A stretch of 64,000 nucleotides of DNA from an uncultured Clostridia bacterium (GCA_934772045.1 CAKVMH010000002.1:1-64000); one strand, 5' to 3'. Counted from the stretch's first letter, positions 8,011 through 18,919 are shown. Notes: generated by a model from the letters alone, not told the origin. Translations and numbers: made by a program.

Positions 8011-9867
8011 ATGGGGAAACGTATAGGCGAAATTGAACGCAAATATAAACGCCGTAGTGGGCTTGGCTCGTTCTTTTTAGGCAGTTTTATAGGTATTTTA
8101 CTGGGCATTGGCATTGTTGCTGGGCTTGGTGCATTGGTGTATTTTAAAGCGACACCAGAATGGCTTAACAAAACTTTTAAAACCGACTTAGATTTAGGCA
8201 GTGATGAATTAAACCGCATTACGCTCAATAAGGTTGTAAAAAAGGGCATTTATATTTCAAATAACACCGATAAATATACGCTTGCAGATTTTGAAAAAGA
8301 TTTTGGTTATAAATTTCCAGAAAAAATAAAAGGCGTAAGCATTGAAGCCATTAAGAACAAGCCAATTGACAAAATTGGTGACGGTATTAATGAAATATTA
8401 AACGATGTTTCAATAAACGAGTTAAGCGAAATTTATACACCAACTGACGATGTTAACAAGTTGTTGAACGATAAACTTACACTTTATGTTAAAGCTGGCT
8501 TCCAAAATGGCGATAAAGTGTATTCAGACAAGGCATGCACCGAACAAGTTGATTTTGCTTCAATTGTGGACGGCAAAGTTAAAATTAAAGACATTAGCAT
8601 TATGCCAGACAGTGAAAACAAAGTGCAGTTTGAGTTGAAAGAACTGCCAGTATTGCAAGGTTTGCCTTTGTACATTACACATATCGGCGATAACATGACA
8701 ATCAAACGCTTGGAAGAAAACTTTGGCGTAACTCTCCCAAGTATTATTAAAATCACCGCTGAAGACAAGGAAGTAAAAACAATTAACGATTTAGGCGACA
8801 TCATCGACAACATGTACATTGCTGATTTCCTTGATTATGAATACGACGAAACCTTAGACAAAGTTTACAAAACAGTGGACGGCGTTAAAACCGAAGTTAC
8901 TGGTGCAGTTGCAACTTTTGCCAAGAAAAAGGTGAACGAACTTAACACCCTAGATGAAACAATAAAAAGCATGAAAGTTTATGAAGTGTTAGATTACAAA
9001 TCACAGGGTGGCAAATATTACGAAGGCGAGAATGAAGTTACAGGAATAATGGCTAAAATTGCAGGCTACACAGTTGGCACATTAAGTGGCGACATTCAAA
9101 ACCTTTCAATTGCGGATATTTTAGACTACACAATTTCAGGCGAAATTGTTTACGATAAAAACGGAAATCAAGTAACAGGCGTTTTAAAATCGATTGCAAG
9201 TTTAACCGTTGGCAATATGGCTGACCAACTGCAAAGCAAAATCGACAACATGACCATTGCTGATGTTTTAGAGTTTAGAACAGAATCGGGTGTTTTGAAG
9301 GATAAATCTGGCAACCAAGTTAAAGGTGTGTTAAAAACTATTGCCGACCTTAAAATTGGCGAAATGAGCACAGGTTTGCAAACAAAAATTGACAGCATGA
9401 CTTTGGCAGAAGTTATGGACTACACAATCTCAGGCAACAGCGTGACAGACAAAGATGGCAACCCTATTACAGGTGTTATGGCAACTATTATAAAGAAAAA
9501 TGCCACAATCAAAAATTTGCCAACAGCAATAAACAATTTGGCAATTTATGAAGCACTTGATTATGCTAAGTATGAAAATGCAGGCGCAACCATTTATTAT
9601 AAAGACGACAATAACAATGGCGCGTACGATGCAGGTGAAGAACTTAAGGGTGTGTTATCATTGATTGATGTTGAAAAGGGTATAACCAAATTAAGTGATG
9701 AAATTTCAGGTGTCTTTACAGGAACAAACGCTAAAACATTAAGTCAGTTGCAAACAGCTGGTGTTATTGGCAGTGAAGTTGATTTGACTAAAAAGATTAA
9801 AGGCACAGATGTTGTGCTTGGCGATTGCACAATCGATAGTTTGTTATTAAATATACCAACCGAATAA
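8011..9867 (+). CDS. Membrane-anchored protein with about eight tandem repeats
   Basis: 618 residues from the ATG at 8011, chosen over the in-frame GTG at 8005 because AGGGG (8001-8005) then sits 5 nt upstream. A basic N-terminus is followed by one membrane helix at about 18-45, so the rest is probably outside the cell. It is built of repeats of about 55-65 residues, each carrying a hydrophobic (S/T)(I/L)A(D/E)(I/V)(L/M)(D/E)(Y/F) segment, a hairpin with KDGN or KNGN, and then VTG(V/I)(L/M)xxIA. Repeats are clearest at residues 320-540. No LPXTG or catalytic motif is seen. A surface-exposed structural or adhesive role is possible but unproven. Confidence 0.85.
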   Translation: MGKRIGEIERKYKRRSGLGSFFLGSFIGILLGIGIVAGLGALVYFKATPEWLNKTFKTDLDLGSDELNRITLNKVVKKGIYISNNTDKYTLADFEKDFGYKFPEKIKGVSIEAIKNKPIDKIGDGINEILNDVSINELSEIYTPTDDVNKLLNDKLTLYVKAGFQNGDKVYSDKACTEQVDFASIVDGKVKIKDISIMPDSENKVQFELKELPVLQGLPLYITHIGDNMTIKRLEENFGVTLPSIIKITAEDKEVKTINDLGDIIDNMYIADFLDYEYDETLDKVYKTVDGVKTEVTGAVATFAKKKVNELNTLDETIKSMKVYEVLDYKSQGGKYYEGENEVTGIMAKIAGYTVGTLSGDIQNLSIADILDYTISGEIVYDKNGNQVTGVLKSIASLTVGNMADQLQSKIDNMTIADVLEFRTESGVLKDKSGNQVKGVLKTIADLKIGEMSTGLQTKIDSMTLAEVMDYTISGNSVTDKDGNPITGVMATIIKKNATIKNLPTAINNLAIYEALDYAKYENAGATIYYKDDNNNGAYDAGEELKGVLSLIDVEKGITKLSDEISGVFTGTNAKTLSQLQTAGVIGSEVDLTKKIKGTDVVLGDCTIDSLLLNIPTE

Positions 9868-9971
9868 TACTATAAGGTTTATATAATGTTTAAATGTTGT
9901 TATACTGTGGTGCAATATAATAAAAACTTACAATAACATTATATAAATAAAATATCCTTGTATTAATGTAA

Positions 9972-10006
9972 AAAGGCGCATGTGAATTATTAACATGTGC
10001 TTTTTT
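9972..10006 (+). terminator. Terminator of the repeat-protein gene
   Basis: An 8-bp stem GCGCATGT / ACATGTGC (one G-U) is followed by six T. Confidence 0.75.
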
Positions 10007-10113
10007 GTGTTTGTAAAAACAAATTCACATGGAATTGATTTTTCTTTTTGGTTTGTGGGGTGAAGTAATAGTAAGTTAAAAATCGAGATAAATATCTAAC
10101 GCAAATTTAAAAT

Positions 10114-10152
10114 AACTAATTTATTTCACTTCCGTTTGCAAATAAAATAGTT
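10114..10152. repeat. Dispersed hairpin repeat, copy 2
   Basis: Arms AACTAATTTATTT / AAATAAAATAGTT pair at 12 of 13 positions around CACTTCCGTTTGC. The tail GTTTGTTGTTATCACAATAA is identical to that after copy 4 at 42414. Confidence 0.6.
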
Positions 10153-10209
10153 TGTTGTTATCACAATAAAAAAATTTGAAGATTTTTAAAAAAAGTTTGT
10201 AAAAACCTT

Positions 10210-10238
10210 TGACAATAGGTTTTAAGTGTGTTATTATA
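10210..10238 (+). promoter_or_regulatory. rRNA promoter P1
   Basis: TTGACA, 17 nt, TATTAT. The spacer resembles that of P2 (both begin AxAGGTTT), so the two promoters probably arose by duplication. Confidence 0.8.
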
Positions 10239-10386
10239 CGAATGCTTTTGAATTATAAAGGCATTTTTTAAGAGCATTTTAAAGTTTTAAAATCAGCATA
10301 AATAATTAAAGCTTATGGGTTTGTTAAGAAATTTGACAAAATTCCAAAAAAAATTGAAAAATTTTAAAAAAGTTTTAAAAAAAGTG

Positions 10387-10415
10387 TTGACAAAAGGTTT
10401 AGAATGTGGTATCTT
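10387..10415 (+). promoter_or_regulatory. rRNA promoter P2
   Basis: TTGACA, 17 nt, TATCTT, 177 bp after P1. It leaves a leader of about 230 nt before the 16S gene. Tandem strong promoters are usual for rRNA genes. Confidence 0.8.
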
Positions 10416-10651
10416 AATCTTGCACTTGAAATAAAGGGCATGGAAATGCTTTGTAATCAAGGGTCAAACCGATAAGGTTTGTTTGAACAATTTATATCTT
10501 AATAGGTACTATGGTAAGAAATTTGATTTGAACAAAACAAAGTTTCTGCCAATTCCAAGTTTTTTGAACAACGAAAAAATAGCCAAGCTTTATTGAGCAA
10601 GGTAAATTTACAAAGATTGTTTGTTCATCGCAAGATGAATTTTCAATACCA

Positions 10652-12354
<1,703 letters not shown>

Positions 12355-12386
12355 AAAGAACGAGTTAACCCCTCGTTCTTTTTTTG
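12355..12386 (+). terminator. Terminator of the 16S transcript
   Basis: A perfect 10-bp stem AAAGAACGAG / CTCGTTCTTT with a 7-nt loop and a T-run, 134 nt after the 16S 3' end. Confidence 0.9.
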
Positions 12387-12428
12387 TGTTATTTAATAGC
12401 CTATTAATTTGTAATGTTTATATACGTG

Positions 12429-12457
12429 TTGACAATGCTTACATTTTGTGCTAACCT
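12429..12457 (+). promoter_or_regulatory. Promoter, leaderless type
   Basis: TTGACA, 17 nt, TAACCT, then 6 nt to the ATG at 12464. Confidence 0.7.
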
Positions 12458-12463
12458 TTTTGT

Positions 12464-13114
12464 ATGAGTGATGTATATAATGTAACTAGCGAAAATGACG
12501 AATTTGAGAAGAATAAAAAATTTGTTAAAGAGTTCACTTCAGCAATGGGGAAATTTATACAAGAAGAATTCAATAACCTTTCCAAAGAAACCAAGGGTAA
12601 AATCAGCCTATTCATAGACAAAGCGTTAACTGAAAAGATGACGGAAGATGAATTAATGCACTGTTTGAAATTTATGCCATCTAAACTTGCAGAATTAGTT
12701 TGCATTAAACTCCCAAAAGCATTGAGTGAAGATTTATTAGCTAGACTTAACAAAATGTACACTGATGAATTTATCGCAAATTGCCATAAGTCAAAAACGG
12801 GCGTGCCTAAAATTAAAAGCATTTCTAATTATAAACAGTCTTTTAAAAATAATAGCAACATAAGGTTTATCGATTACGACGAAATTTTATGTGTGGCCAT
12901 GGGCTTGAAATATCCTTTAGATAAATTGCTTTTTGGAAATATTGAAAGTTGTAATGACGACTATCAAAGGGCGCTAAAGCTAATTCATGCTAAAATGTAT
13001 GAAACCACTTATAGGGATCAAGAGTACAAATTTAAGCAAATTTGGAATGAAAAGTTTATAGATGTTGCTTTGGAACATCAAAAAGACCTATTAAATAGGC
13101 GCCTTAAAATGTAA
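12464..13114 (+). CDS. Hypothetical helical protein, 216 residues
   Basis: Charged, predicted helical cytoplasmic protein without signal peptide or recognisable domain. The N-terminal 100 residues are rich in Lys and Glu; residues 115-210 contain a basic patch and two aromatic-rich helices. It has no ribosome site and a promoter whose -10 box ends 6 nt before the ATG, like its downstream neighbour at 13156, with which it may share regulation. I do not recognise it. Confidence 0.75.
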   Translation: MSDVYNVTSENDEFEKNKKFVKEFTSAMGKFIQEEFNNLSKETKGKISLFIDKALTEKMTEDELMHCLKFMPSKLAELVCIKLPKALSEDLLARLNKMYTDEFIANCHKSKTGVPKIKSISNYKQSFKNNSNIRFIDYDEILCVAMGLKYPLDKLLFGNIESCNDDYQRALKLIHAKMYETTYRDQEYKFKQIWNEKFIDVALEHQKDLLNRRLKM

Positions 13115-13121
13115 AGGCCTA

Positions 13122-13149
13122 TTGACAAAATTCAAATACATGCTATTAT
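13122..13149 (+). promoter_or_regulatory. Promoter, leaderless type
   Basis: TTGACA at 13122, a 16-nt spacer and TATTAT at 13144-13149, then 6 nt to the ATG at 13156. It lies just after the stop of the preceding gene. Confidence 0.72.
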
Positions 13150-13155
13150 TATGTT

Positions 13156-13869
13156 ATGAAAAATATCACATGCGAACAAGTTGAAGCAATGCGCAGAGCA
13201 GAAAATGAAGACAAATTGCAACCTTTAACTAAGGTTAGAAACATGTATGGGCTTTTTAGCCAGGAAGACGTTTTAAATGCCACACTTTTGCTATATAAGC
13301 GAGCAAGTTGCCCATCAATAAATTTAATAAAGAAAAAGGCAATAAACAACGAAATTGAGCAAGACAAGGTGATAGATTATTTGAAAACACGTGCTAATTT
13401 AAGTTTTATTTCAGACAATAAAATGGACTGCAAATTGATGTCAAACCTTGACTTACAAATGATGATGTGCTTTTCAAATTCGTTTTTTATGGCAAACATG
13501 TTTTGGCGTAGTGGACATAGAACAAAAGTTTTAGCAGGCACGGCAACGCTTCCAAATCGTCATGAGGACGGAACAATAACAATGCACACATTCACGCATG
13601 CTGTGGTGCAAATTGATGATTATATTTACGATTATAATTACGATTGCAAAATGAAGGCAGATTATTATCTAAGGCTGTTTTCGTTTGGTGTTATATGTGA
13701 AATTGATGGCGAGGAAGTTGCAAAACAACAGAAAATTTTAACTTATGGAATAAAATATAGCATAGATTGTTTTAGGTTCAATGATTTAATGTATGTTACT
13801 TTGGCAAACCGCGATGCAATGAAAAGGCTTTGCAATTACGATATTTATAAACACGATTTTATAAAATAG
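13156..13869 (+). CDS. Hypothetical protein, possible papain/transglutaminase-like fold
   Basis: 237 residues, no signal peptide. Residues 90-170 contain a possible Cys-His-Asp arrangement: a Cys-Phe-Ser-Asn-Ser at the start of a helix (about residue 97), HAVVQIDDYIYDYNYD with a His about 60 residues later, and an Asp in the strand that follows. Such an order is seen in transglutaminase-like and papain-like cysteine peptidases. The match is by eye and no family is named. The mRNA is predicted to be leaderless. Confidence 0.7.
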   Translation: MKNITCEQVEAMRRAENEDKLQPLTKVRNMYGLFSQEDVLNATLLLYKRASCPSINLIKKKAINNEIEQDKVIDYLKTRANLSFISDNKMDCKLMSNLDLQMMMCFSNSFFMANMFWRSGHRTKVLAGTATLPNRHEDGTITMHTFTHAVVQIDDYIYDYNYDCKMKADYYLRLFSFGVICEIDGEEVAKQQKILTYGIKYSIDCFRFNDLMYVTLANRDAMKRLCNYDIYKHDFIK

Positions 13870-13889
13870 GTTTAAATATAATACAATGA

Positions 13890-13920
13890 AAAATTCAGCA
13901 GTGTAATGCTGAATTTTTTT
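13890..13920. terminator. Bidirectional terminator
   Basis: An 11-bp stem AAAATTCAGCA / TGCTGAATTTT with T-runs on both sides, between the convergent 237-residue gene and sigE. Confidence 0.85.
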
Positions 13921-13960
13921 GTGGAACCCATTTTATGGGAACCATGCATTTAAATGACTT

Positions 13961-14746
13961 TTATTTGCTGTTTAGCATTTGGTGGTGAAGTTTATGCAAA
14001 ATTTTCTTTTCCAAGCGCGAAATGTAACTTTGTGAAATATTCATGTTATCTGCCACTTCTTTTTGTGTTAACTCGTCATAGCCGTTAAGCCCATAACGCA
14101 TGCACATTATGCGTTTTTCACGCTCGTTTAAACTGTCGATACATTTTAAAAGATAGGCTTTTTCGTTTTCCAATTCAATGTTTTCGTATGTGGGTTTAGG
14201 GTCGGGGATTGTTTCGCCCAAAGTTAAATTATTGCCTTCGTCATCACCTGCTAAAATGTCGTCTAAACTCATGTCGTTAATGCTTTTGTTTACCTTTCTT
14301 AAATACATTAAAATTTCATTTTCAATGCAACGGCTGGCGTAAGTCGCAAGTTTTATATTCTTGTCCAATTTGTAACTGTCAACCGCTTTAATTAAACCAA
14401 TTGAGCCAACGGAAACTAAGTCTTCAAGGCTCAATTTTTTGCTTTCAAATCGCTTAGCGATGTACATAACAAGGCGCAAATTATGTTCGATTAATTTTGC
14501 CTTAGCATTTAGGTTATGTTGTTCTTGAAAGGCACGCACCAACTCTTGTTCGGCTGTAATTTCTAATGGATCTGGCAAACTTTCAGCGGTGAAAATGTAA
14601 TTTACCATATTTTCAGGACGCAAAAAATCGGTTTTGAATATCTTTAAATACAAACGTTTAAAAAAGAGTTTAATTTTGGCGCCAAGGTTTACAAAATTTT
14701 GCTTTATGTTGCCACAAAATGTTGAAAATTTAGATTTCTTTTCCAT
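13961..14746 (-). CDS. sigE: RNA polymerase sporulation sigma factor SigE
   Basis: Early mother-cell sigma factor made as an inactive membrane-bound precursor. 261 residues from the ATG at 14746, chosen over an upstream ATG because AAAGGAGA stands 6 nt before it. A basic, hydrophobic pro-region (about 1-50) leads to AESLPDPLE, equivalent to the SpoIIGA cleavage region. Then come region 2 (NLRLVMYIAKRF, DLVSVGSIGLIKA, KLATYASRCIENEI) and region 4 (LNEREKRIMCMRYGL, ISQSYISRLEKKI). The sequence is unmistakably SigE. Downstream of spoIIGA on the same strand with a 116-bp gap. Confidence 0.96.
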   Translation of the reverse strand: MEKKSKFSTFCGNIKQNFVNLGAKIKLFFKRLYLKIFKTDFLRPENMVNYIFTAESLPDPLEITAEQELVRAFQEQHNLNAKAKLIEHNLRLVMYIAKRFESKKLSLEDLVSVGSIGLIKAVDSYKLDKNIKLATYASRCIENEILMYLRKVNKSINDMSLDDILAGDDEGNNLTLGETIPDPKPTYENIELENEKAYLLKCIDSLNEREKRIMCMRYGLNGYDELTQKEVADNMNISQSYISRLEKKILHKLHHQMLNSK

Positions 14747-14862
14747 AATATCTCCTTTTGATTTTAGTTTTACATTAATTGAATTTGCTTGAATTGTTTT
14801 CTTGTGTTGAAACAAAACTAATTTAGAATGAAAATTGTTATGTTCAAACTTAAAAAATATGC

Positions 14863-15675
14863 CTATAAAAAAGCAGGGGACAATAGGGCTTGATAATTTG
14901 TTGCACAGAATTTATCTTGCAAATTTATGGCAACGGGTTGATTTACAAACTCTTTAGTCTGTCCATTAATTTTTATTTTCATTTTATCGATAGTTATAAT
15001 TTTCAAATTGCTTGCACCTGCAACTGTTTGCAAACCTAAATTGTTTGATTTGTCGTTTAAAAGGAAGTTTATGTATGTTTGTTCAGTCAGCTTTAAATAG
15101 GAAGATAAGTCTAAAATAAGGACAGGTTGACCGTTTAAGTTGAGCATATTGCCAGTATCTAAATAGGCGTTTATTGTTAAAGTTATATTTTTGTTTTTTA
15201 ATGTCACACAATAAATTAAGTTGTTAAGTTGAATTTTTAAGCGGATATGGCGCGCAACAATTTCAAAAACATATGTAAGCAAAAGGCAAGCAATTAGCAC
15301 CAACCAAAGGTTAATTTTACTTGCGAAAATTAAACCACTGCTGGTTAAAACATATTGTCCGCAAAGATGTGTTATCAAACCACACAAAGCAAAAGTGTAA
15401 GCAAACAGCAAAATGAAATTAAATGCAAATTGTTTAAATTTGGTTTTAAAAGCGGTCATAATCATTATTGTTGCGCACAATATTTTCAAAATGTTAATTG
15501 CAACAACGTTTGTTAAAACGCTGGCAGTTATCACGCTAAAACCTGCACCGACAATGCTTGCCAAAATGAGTTTAAAGCAATTTGTTTTGCTTTTCGTTGT
15601 GATTTCAACAAGGCGCAACATACACCAGTTGATTAAAATGTTTTGTATTAAAAAATCTTCAATATACATTTCCAT
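14863..15675 (-). CDS. spoIIGA: Sporulation sigma-E factor-processing peptidase SpoIIGA
   Basis: Membrane aspartic protease that removes the SigE pro-sequence in the mother cell. The N-terminal half has five hydrophobic segments; the C-terminal half carries the single catalytic motif AYLDTGN (Asp-Thr-Gly) of a protease that works as a dimer. I take the ATG at 15675 (about 270 residues); an upstream ATG at 15714 is possible and the SD is weak, so the start is uncertain. Genomic pairing with sigE confirms the call. Confidence 0.9.
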   Translation of the reverse strand: MEMYIEDFLIQNILINWCMLRLVEITTKSKTNCFKLILASIVGAGFSVITASVLTNVVAINILKILCATIMIMTAFKTKFKQFAFNFILLFAYTFALCGLITHLCGQYVLTSSGLIFASKINLWLVLIACLLLTYVFEIVARHIRLKIQLNNLIYCVTLKNKNITLTINAYLDTGNMLNLNGQPVLILDLSSYLKLTEQTYINFLLNDKSNNLGLQTVAGASNLKIITIDKMKIKINGQTKEFVNQPVAINLQDKFCATNYQALLSPAFL

Positions 15676-15825
15676 ATTCCCAAGTATAAAACAAGCAAAT
15701 TTTAAAACATACAAGTAATTTTGGCGTTTGTTTGGTTTATGGTCGAAAATTGTTGGTTAAAGTCTAATTTAATTTTAAGTGCATAAATTTAAAACCCAAA
15801 AGGCACAATATAAACGAGGTGAAAT

Positions 15826-16596
15826 ATGTCACGCAGGGTTTATATTTGTGGGATAGACACAAGCAGTCTACCTAAAATAACACATCAACAGTCAAATGAA
15901 CTGCTAGAGCGTATCAAAGCAGGCGATGAAAACGCAAAGGACTATTATATCTTTTGCAATATGCGCCTTGTCCTTTCAATTGCACAGCGTTTTGTTGGCA
16001 GTAAGGAAAACATGGACGATATTTTTCAAGTGGGTTGCGTTGGGCTTATGAAAGCTATTGATAATTTCGACCTAACTTTGAATGTGCAGTTTTCAACCTA
16101 TGCTGTGCCAATGATTATAGGCGAAATTAAAAGGTTTTTACGCGATTCATCTGCCATGCGCGTCAGCCGAAGTTTGCGCGACACCGCTTATCAAGTTATG
16201 AAGAGTAAAGAACGCTTGCAACAGGGCAGAGCGGACGATGTGGGCATTGAAGAGGTTGCATCTGACCTTAATTTAACAATTCGTGAAGTGTACGACGCGA
16301 TTGATGCCATTTCTTCGCCTTTGTCGCTTGACGATGCATTGGTTAATGAAAGTGACGAAGAGATGAAATTGAGCGACCAAATTGCAGACAGCGCACATTC
16401 ACTCGATAAATGGATTGACCACGCCGACTTGCTTGACGCAATCAAACTGCTTGACGAGCGCGAACGTGAAATTTTGAATTTGCGTTATTTTATTGGCAAA
16501 ACGCAAATGGAAGTGAGTAACGAGGTTGGCATTTCTCAAGCGCAAGTAAGCAGACTTGAAAAAAATGCGCTTGAACACATTAAGCGAAACCTTTAA
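15826..16596 (+). CDS. sigG: RNA polymerase sporulation sigma factor SigG
   Basis: Late forespore sigma factor. 256 residues, with the SigG-specific N-terminus (VYICGIDTSSLPKI), region 2 DIFQVGCVGLMKAIDNFD, the FSTYAVPMIIGEIKRFLRD block, and region 4 ending ISQAQVSRLEKNAL. SD GAGGTG precedes the ATG. In Bacillus and most clostridia sigG follows sigE on the same strand; here it is transcribed divergently from spoIIGA-sigE with a 150-bp gap between. Confidence 0.96.
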   Translation: MSRRVYICGIDTSSLPKITHQQSNELLERIKAGDENAKDYYIFCNMRLVLSIAQRFVGSKENMDDIFQVGCVGLMKAIDNFDLTLNVQFSTYAVPMIIGEIKRFLRDSSAMRVSRSLRDTAYQVMKSKERLQQGRADDVGIEEVASDLNLTIREVYDAIDAISSPLSLDDALVNESDEEMKLSDQIADSAHSLDKWIDHADLLDAIKLLDEREREILNLRYFIGKTQMEVSNEVGISQAQVSRLEKNALEHIKRNL

Positions 16597-16679
16597 AACG
16601 TTGACAAGAGCAATTTAACAAACCATGAATAATGGCTTTAAAATTCGCAAAAATTATAAAAATTGAAAGAATTTGATAA

Positions 16680-16713
16680 GATTTCGACATTTATGTGTCG
16701 ATTTCTTTTTTTT
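16680..16713 (+). terminator. Terminator after sigG
   Basis: A stem TCGACA / TGTCGA, extended by A/T pairs, precedes a run of eight T. Confidence 0.65.
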
Positions 16714-16794
16714 GTGTCAAAAAAAGGGGGTTTCGGCTGTCATTTTTGCGCTAAAAACACATTATTTTATGGTATATTAGGAAGGTATTACACA

Positions 16795-17610
16795 ATGAAA
16801 CATGTAATAAACAAATTGGCGCGTTTTGGGCAATTTGTAAAAAAAGTGTGGCATAACTTAAACAAAAAATTGCTTTTAGCAAGTGTAGGGGTTTTTGCCT
16901 TTGCATGTGCGGTTGCTTTAAATGCTGTTGGTTTACCTGTGGCTAGCGCATATTTTGCAACGGGTAGGAAATTGCCTATTTACGCAGTGCAAACAGAAGA
17001 AAGCAAGGTTGCAATTTCGTTCGACGCGGCATGGGGCGCAGATAAAACGACTGAAATTATGGACATTTGCGACAGTTATCACATTAAAGCAACATTTTTC
17101 TTGGTTGGGTTTTGGGTTGAAGAATACCCTGAAAAGGTTAAGGAAATTTATAACCGAGGCTTTGAAATTGGTATTCACAGCAACACTCACCCAGACATGA
17201 CAAAACTAAACAAAACCAAAATACGCGAAGAACTTTCAACCAACATCAACTTAATTAAAGATTTAACTGGTTACACGCCTAAATTGTTCCGCCCACCTTA
17301 CGGCTACTATAATAACGACTTAATTGAAGTGTGCGAAGAATTAGGTTTAAGTTGCATTGAGTGGAGCGTAGATAGCCTTGACTGGAAAGGGCTCTCTGCA
17401 AGCCAACTTTCAGCACGTGTAATCAGCAAAGCAGGTCAGGGCGACATCGTGCTTTTCCACAATAATTCCGACCACATCATTGATGGCCTTAAAATGGTTC
17501 TGCAGGCTTTTGAGATGAAAAAGTTGACAGTTGTGCCTATTGGCGATTTGATTTATTACGAAAACTTTACAATTAACACGCAAGGAATACAAATTAAAAA
17601 ATCAAAGTAA
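16795..17610 (+). CDS. Polysaccharide deacetylase, PdaB-like
   Basis: NodB-homology carbohydrate esterase. Start at 16795 is fixed by AGGAAGG at 16779-16785; this removes 44 residues from the longest frame and gives 271 residues. An N-terminal membrane helix (about 30-50) is followed by the catalytic domain: SFDAAWGAD (motif 1, with the FDxxWG form typical of sporulation protein PdaB), HSNTHPD (metal His), RPPYGYYN (motif 3) and DIVLFHNN near the end. PdaB acts in spore peptidoglycan. The location next to sigG fits a sporulation role, but I see no clear SigE or SigG promoter. Confidence 0.88.
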   Translation: MKHVINKLARFGQFVKKVWHNLNKKLLLASVGVFAFACAVALNAVGLPVASAYFATGRKLPIYAVQTEESKVAISFDAAWGADKTTEIMDICDSYHIKATFFLVGFWVEEYPEKVKEIYNRGFEIGIHSNTHPDMTKLNKTKIREELSTNINLIKDLTGYTPKLFRPPYGYYNNDLIEVCEELGLSCIEWSVDSLDWKGLSASQLSARVISKAGQGDIVLFHNNSDHIIDGLKMVLQAFEMKKLTVVPIGDLIYYENFTINTQGIQIKKSK

Positions 17611-17620
17611 GGAGAAACAA

Positions 17621-18256
17621 ATGAATTACGAAAAACAAGAAAACAACAAAGTATTTTTACAAGGAGAAGTTGTTACCGAGCCGGTTTTTAGCCACACTGC
17701 GTTTGAAGAGGACTTTTATTCATTCGACTTAAAAGTGGCACGCCTGAGCGGACAATACGACATTTTGCCAGTATGTGTGTCCACGCACTTAAATGGCTAT
17801 GACACAATTCAAGTTGGCGCACAAATTGCATTAAATGGTCAATTTAGGAGCCATAACAAACTGGACGAAACAAACAAAAGCAGGCTTATTCTTTCAGTGT
17901 TTTGTAAAGACCTGTGCGTGTGGGACGATACTGCAAACCCAAATGTGGTTGAGTTGAGCGGTTATGTTTGCAAAGACCCAATTTTCCGCGTAACACCATT
18001 TAACCGCCAAATTTGCGATTTGCTTTTGGCTGTTAATAGGCAATACAATAAGTCGGATTACATACCTTGCATTTGCTGGGGTAGAAACGCCGAATTTGTT
18101 AGCAGTATGCCGGTTGGCACAAAGATGACAATAATGGGGCGTATTCAATCACGCGAATATGTCAAAACAATTAATGTCAGCATGGAAACAATCAAAAAAG
18201 TTGCTTACGAAGTTTCTGTTAATCGCGTTGTAATTGACAACCAAAACGATATTTAG
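17621..18256 (+). CDS. Single-stranded DNA-binding protein-like, two OB folds
   Basis: 211 residues with two OB-fold halves. The first (about 8-110) has the SSB-like pattern VFLQGEVVTEPVFSH and FDLKVARLSG; the second (about 112-205) begins NVVELSGYVCKDPIFRVTPF, has ICDLLLAVNR, a conserved YIPCICWGRNAEF and MTIMGRIQSREY, the classical SSB core. The acidic C-terminal tail of housekeeping SSB is short (IDNQNDI). It starts 10 bp after the deacetylase stop with SD AAGGAG, so the two are cotranscribed. Such two-fold SSB-like proteins are common in clostridia; a housekeeping role is not shown. Confidence 0.85.
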   Translation: MNYEKQENNKVFLQGEVVTEPVFSHTAFEEDFYSFDLKVARLSGQYDILPVCVSTHLNGYDTIQVGAQIALNGQFRSHNKLDETNKSRLILSVFCKDLCVWDDTANPNVVELSGYVCKDPIFRVTPFNRQICDLLLAVNRQYNKSDYIPCICWGRNAEFVSSMPVGTKMTIMGRIQSREYVKTINVSMETIKKVAYEVSVNRVVIDNQNDI

Positions 18257-18408
18257 TTTAAAACACACACTCATCTCTTTTCATTTTGAAAACTTATTAT
18301 GAGTGTATTTTTTGTGATGACAATAAAAGATATTTAAGTACAATTTTTTGAAATTACAAAAATACTGTGAGAGCGCAATAAAGTCCTGCCTAGCAACTTG
18401 TTTCAGTC

Positions 18409-18481
18409 TTAGCGTAAACAAATATATTATACTAAACATGTCATCCTTAGCGTAAACGGATATATCACACTAAAACATGTC
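18409..18481. repeat. Two direct repeats of about 36 bp
   Basis: CTTAGCGTAAAC, an AT-rich stretch and ACTAAAACATGTCA occur twice in tandem (18409-18442 and 18446-18481) with a few changes. They lead into the large palindrome at 18478. Confidence 0.6.
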
Positions 18482-18590
18482 ACCCTGAACGTAAGTGAAG
18501 GGTCTTGCACGAAGTGCTTTTGATGTTTTTGCTCAAAAGCAAGGCAAGCCTTGCAAGATTCTTCGCTACGCTCAGAATGACATATAGGTG
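18478..18590. repeat. REP-type palindromic element
   Basis: GTCACCCTGAACGTAAGTGA at the left and GCTACGCTCAGAATGAC at the right are imperfect inverted copies. Inside, GTCTTGC pairs with GCAAGAT and TTGCTCAAAAGCAA forms a central hairpin. The TTCGCTACGCTCAGAATGAC sequence is a widespread bacterial intergenic palindrome type. A damaged second copy lies at 18616-18705 and a third at 53888-54015. The 716-bp gap 18257-18972 holds only these repeats and the promoter region of the phage-like module. Confidence 0.75.
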
Positions 18591-18876
18591 CAAACTTTTT
18601 AGGTACTATTTTCAAAATCATTCAAGTTCTTCGCTACTGCTAAAATCTGAAGATTTTTTCAAAATTATTCAGGTTCTTCGCTATGCTCAGAAAGACAATA
18701 ATGTCATATATTAATTTGCAGTTTATGTTGATTTGTGCTAAAATAATATTATTAGAAAACTTTTAAAACTTATAATTTTATTTCATTTAATAGTTTTAAA
18801 TTGTCAATTAAATTTATATGTTTTTGTAAAAAATAAAACAAATGTTCGATAAAGTAATGCTATTTTGTCGAATTTT

Positions 18877-18890
18877 TGCCATTTATGGCA
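18877..18890. promoter_or_regulatory. Operator-like palindrome
   Basis: TGCCATTTATGGCA is a perfect 6-2-6 palindrome 29 bp upstream of the -35 box of the phage-like module. It could bind a dimeric regulator; none is identified. Confidence 0.35.
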
Positions 18891-18919
18891 GTATTTTTGT
18901 AAAAAAATGTCACATATGC

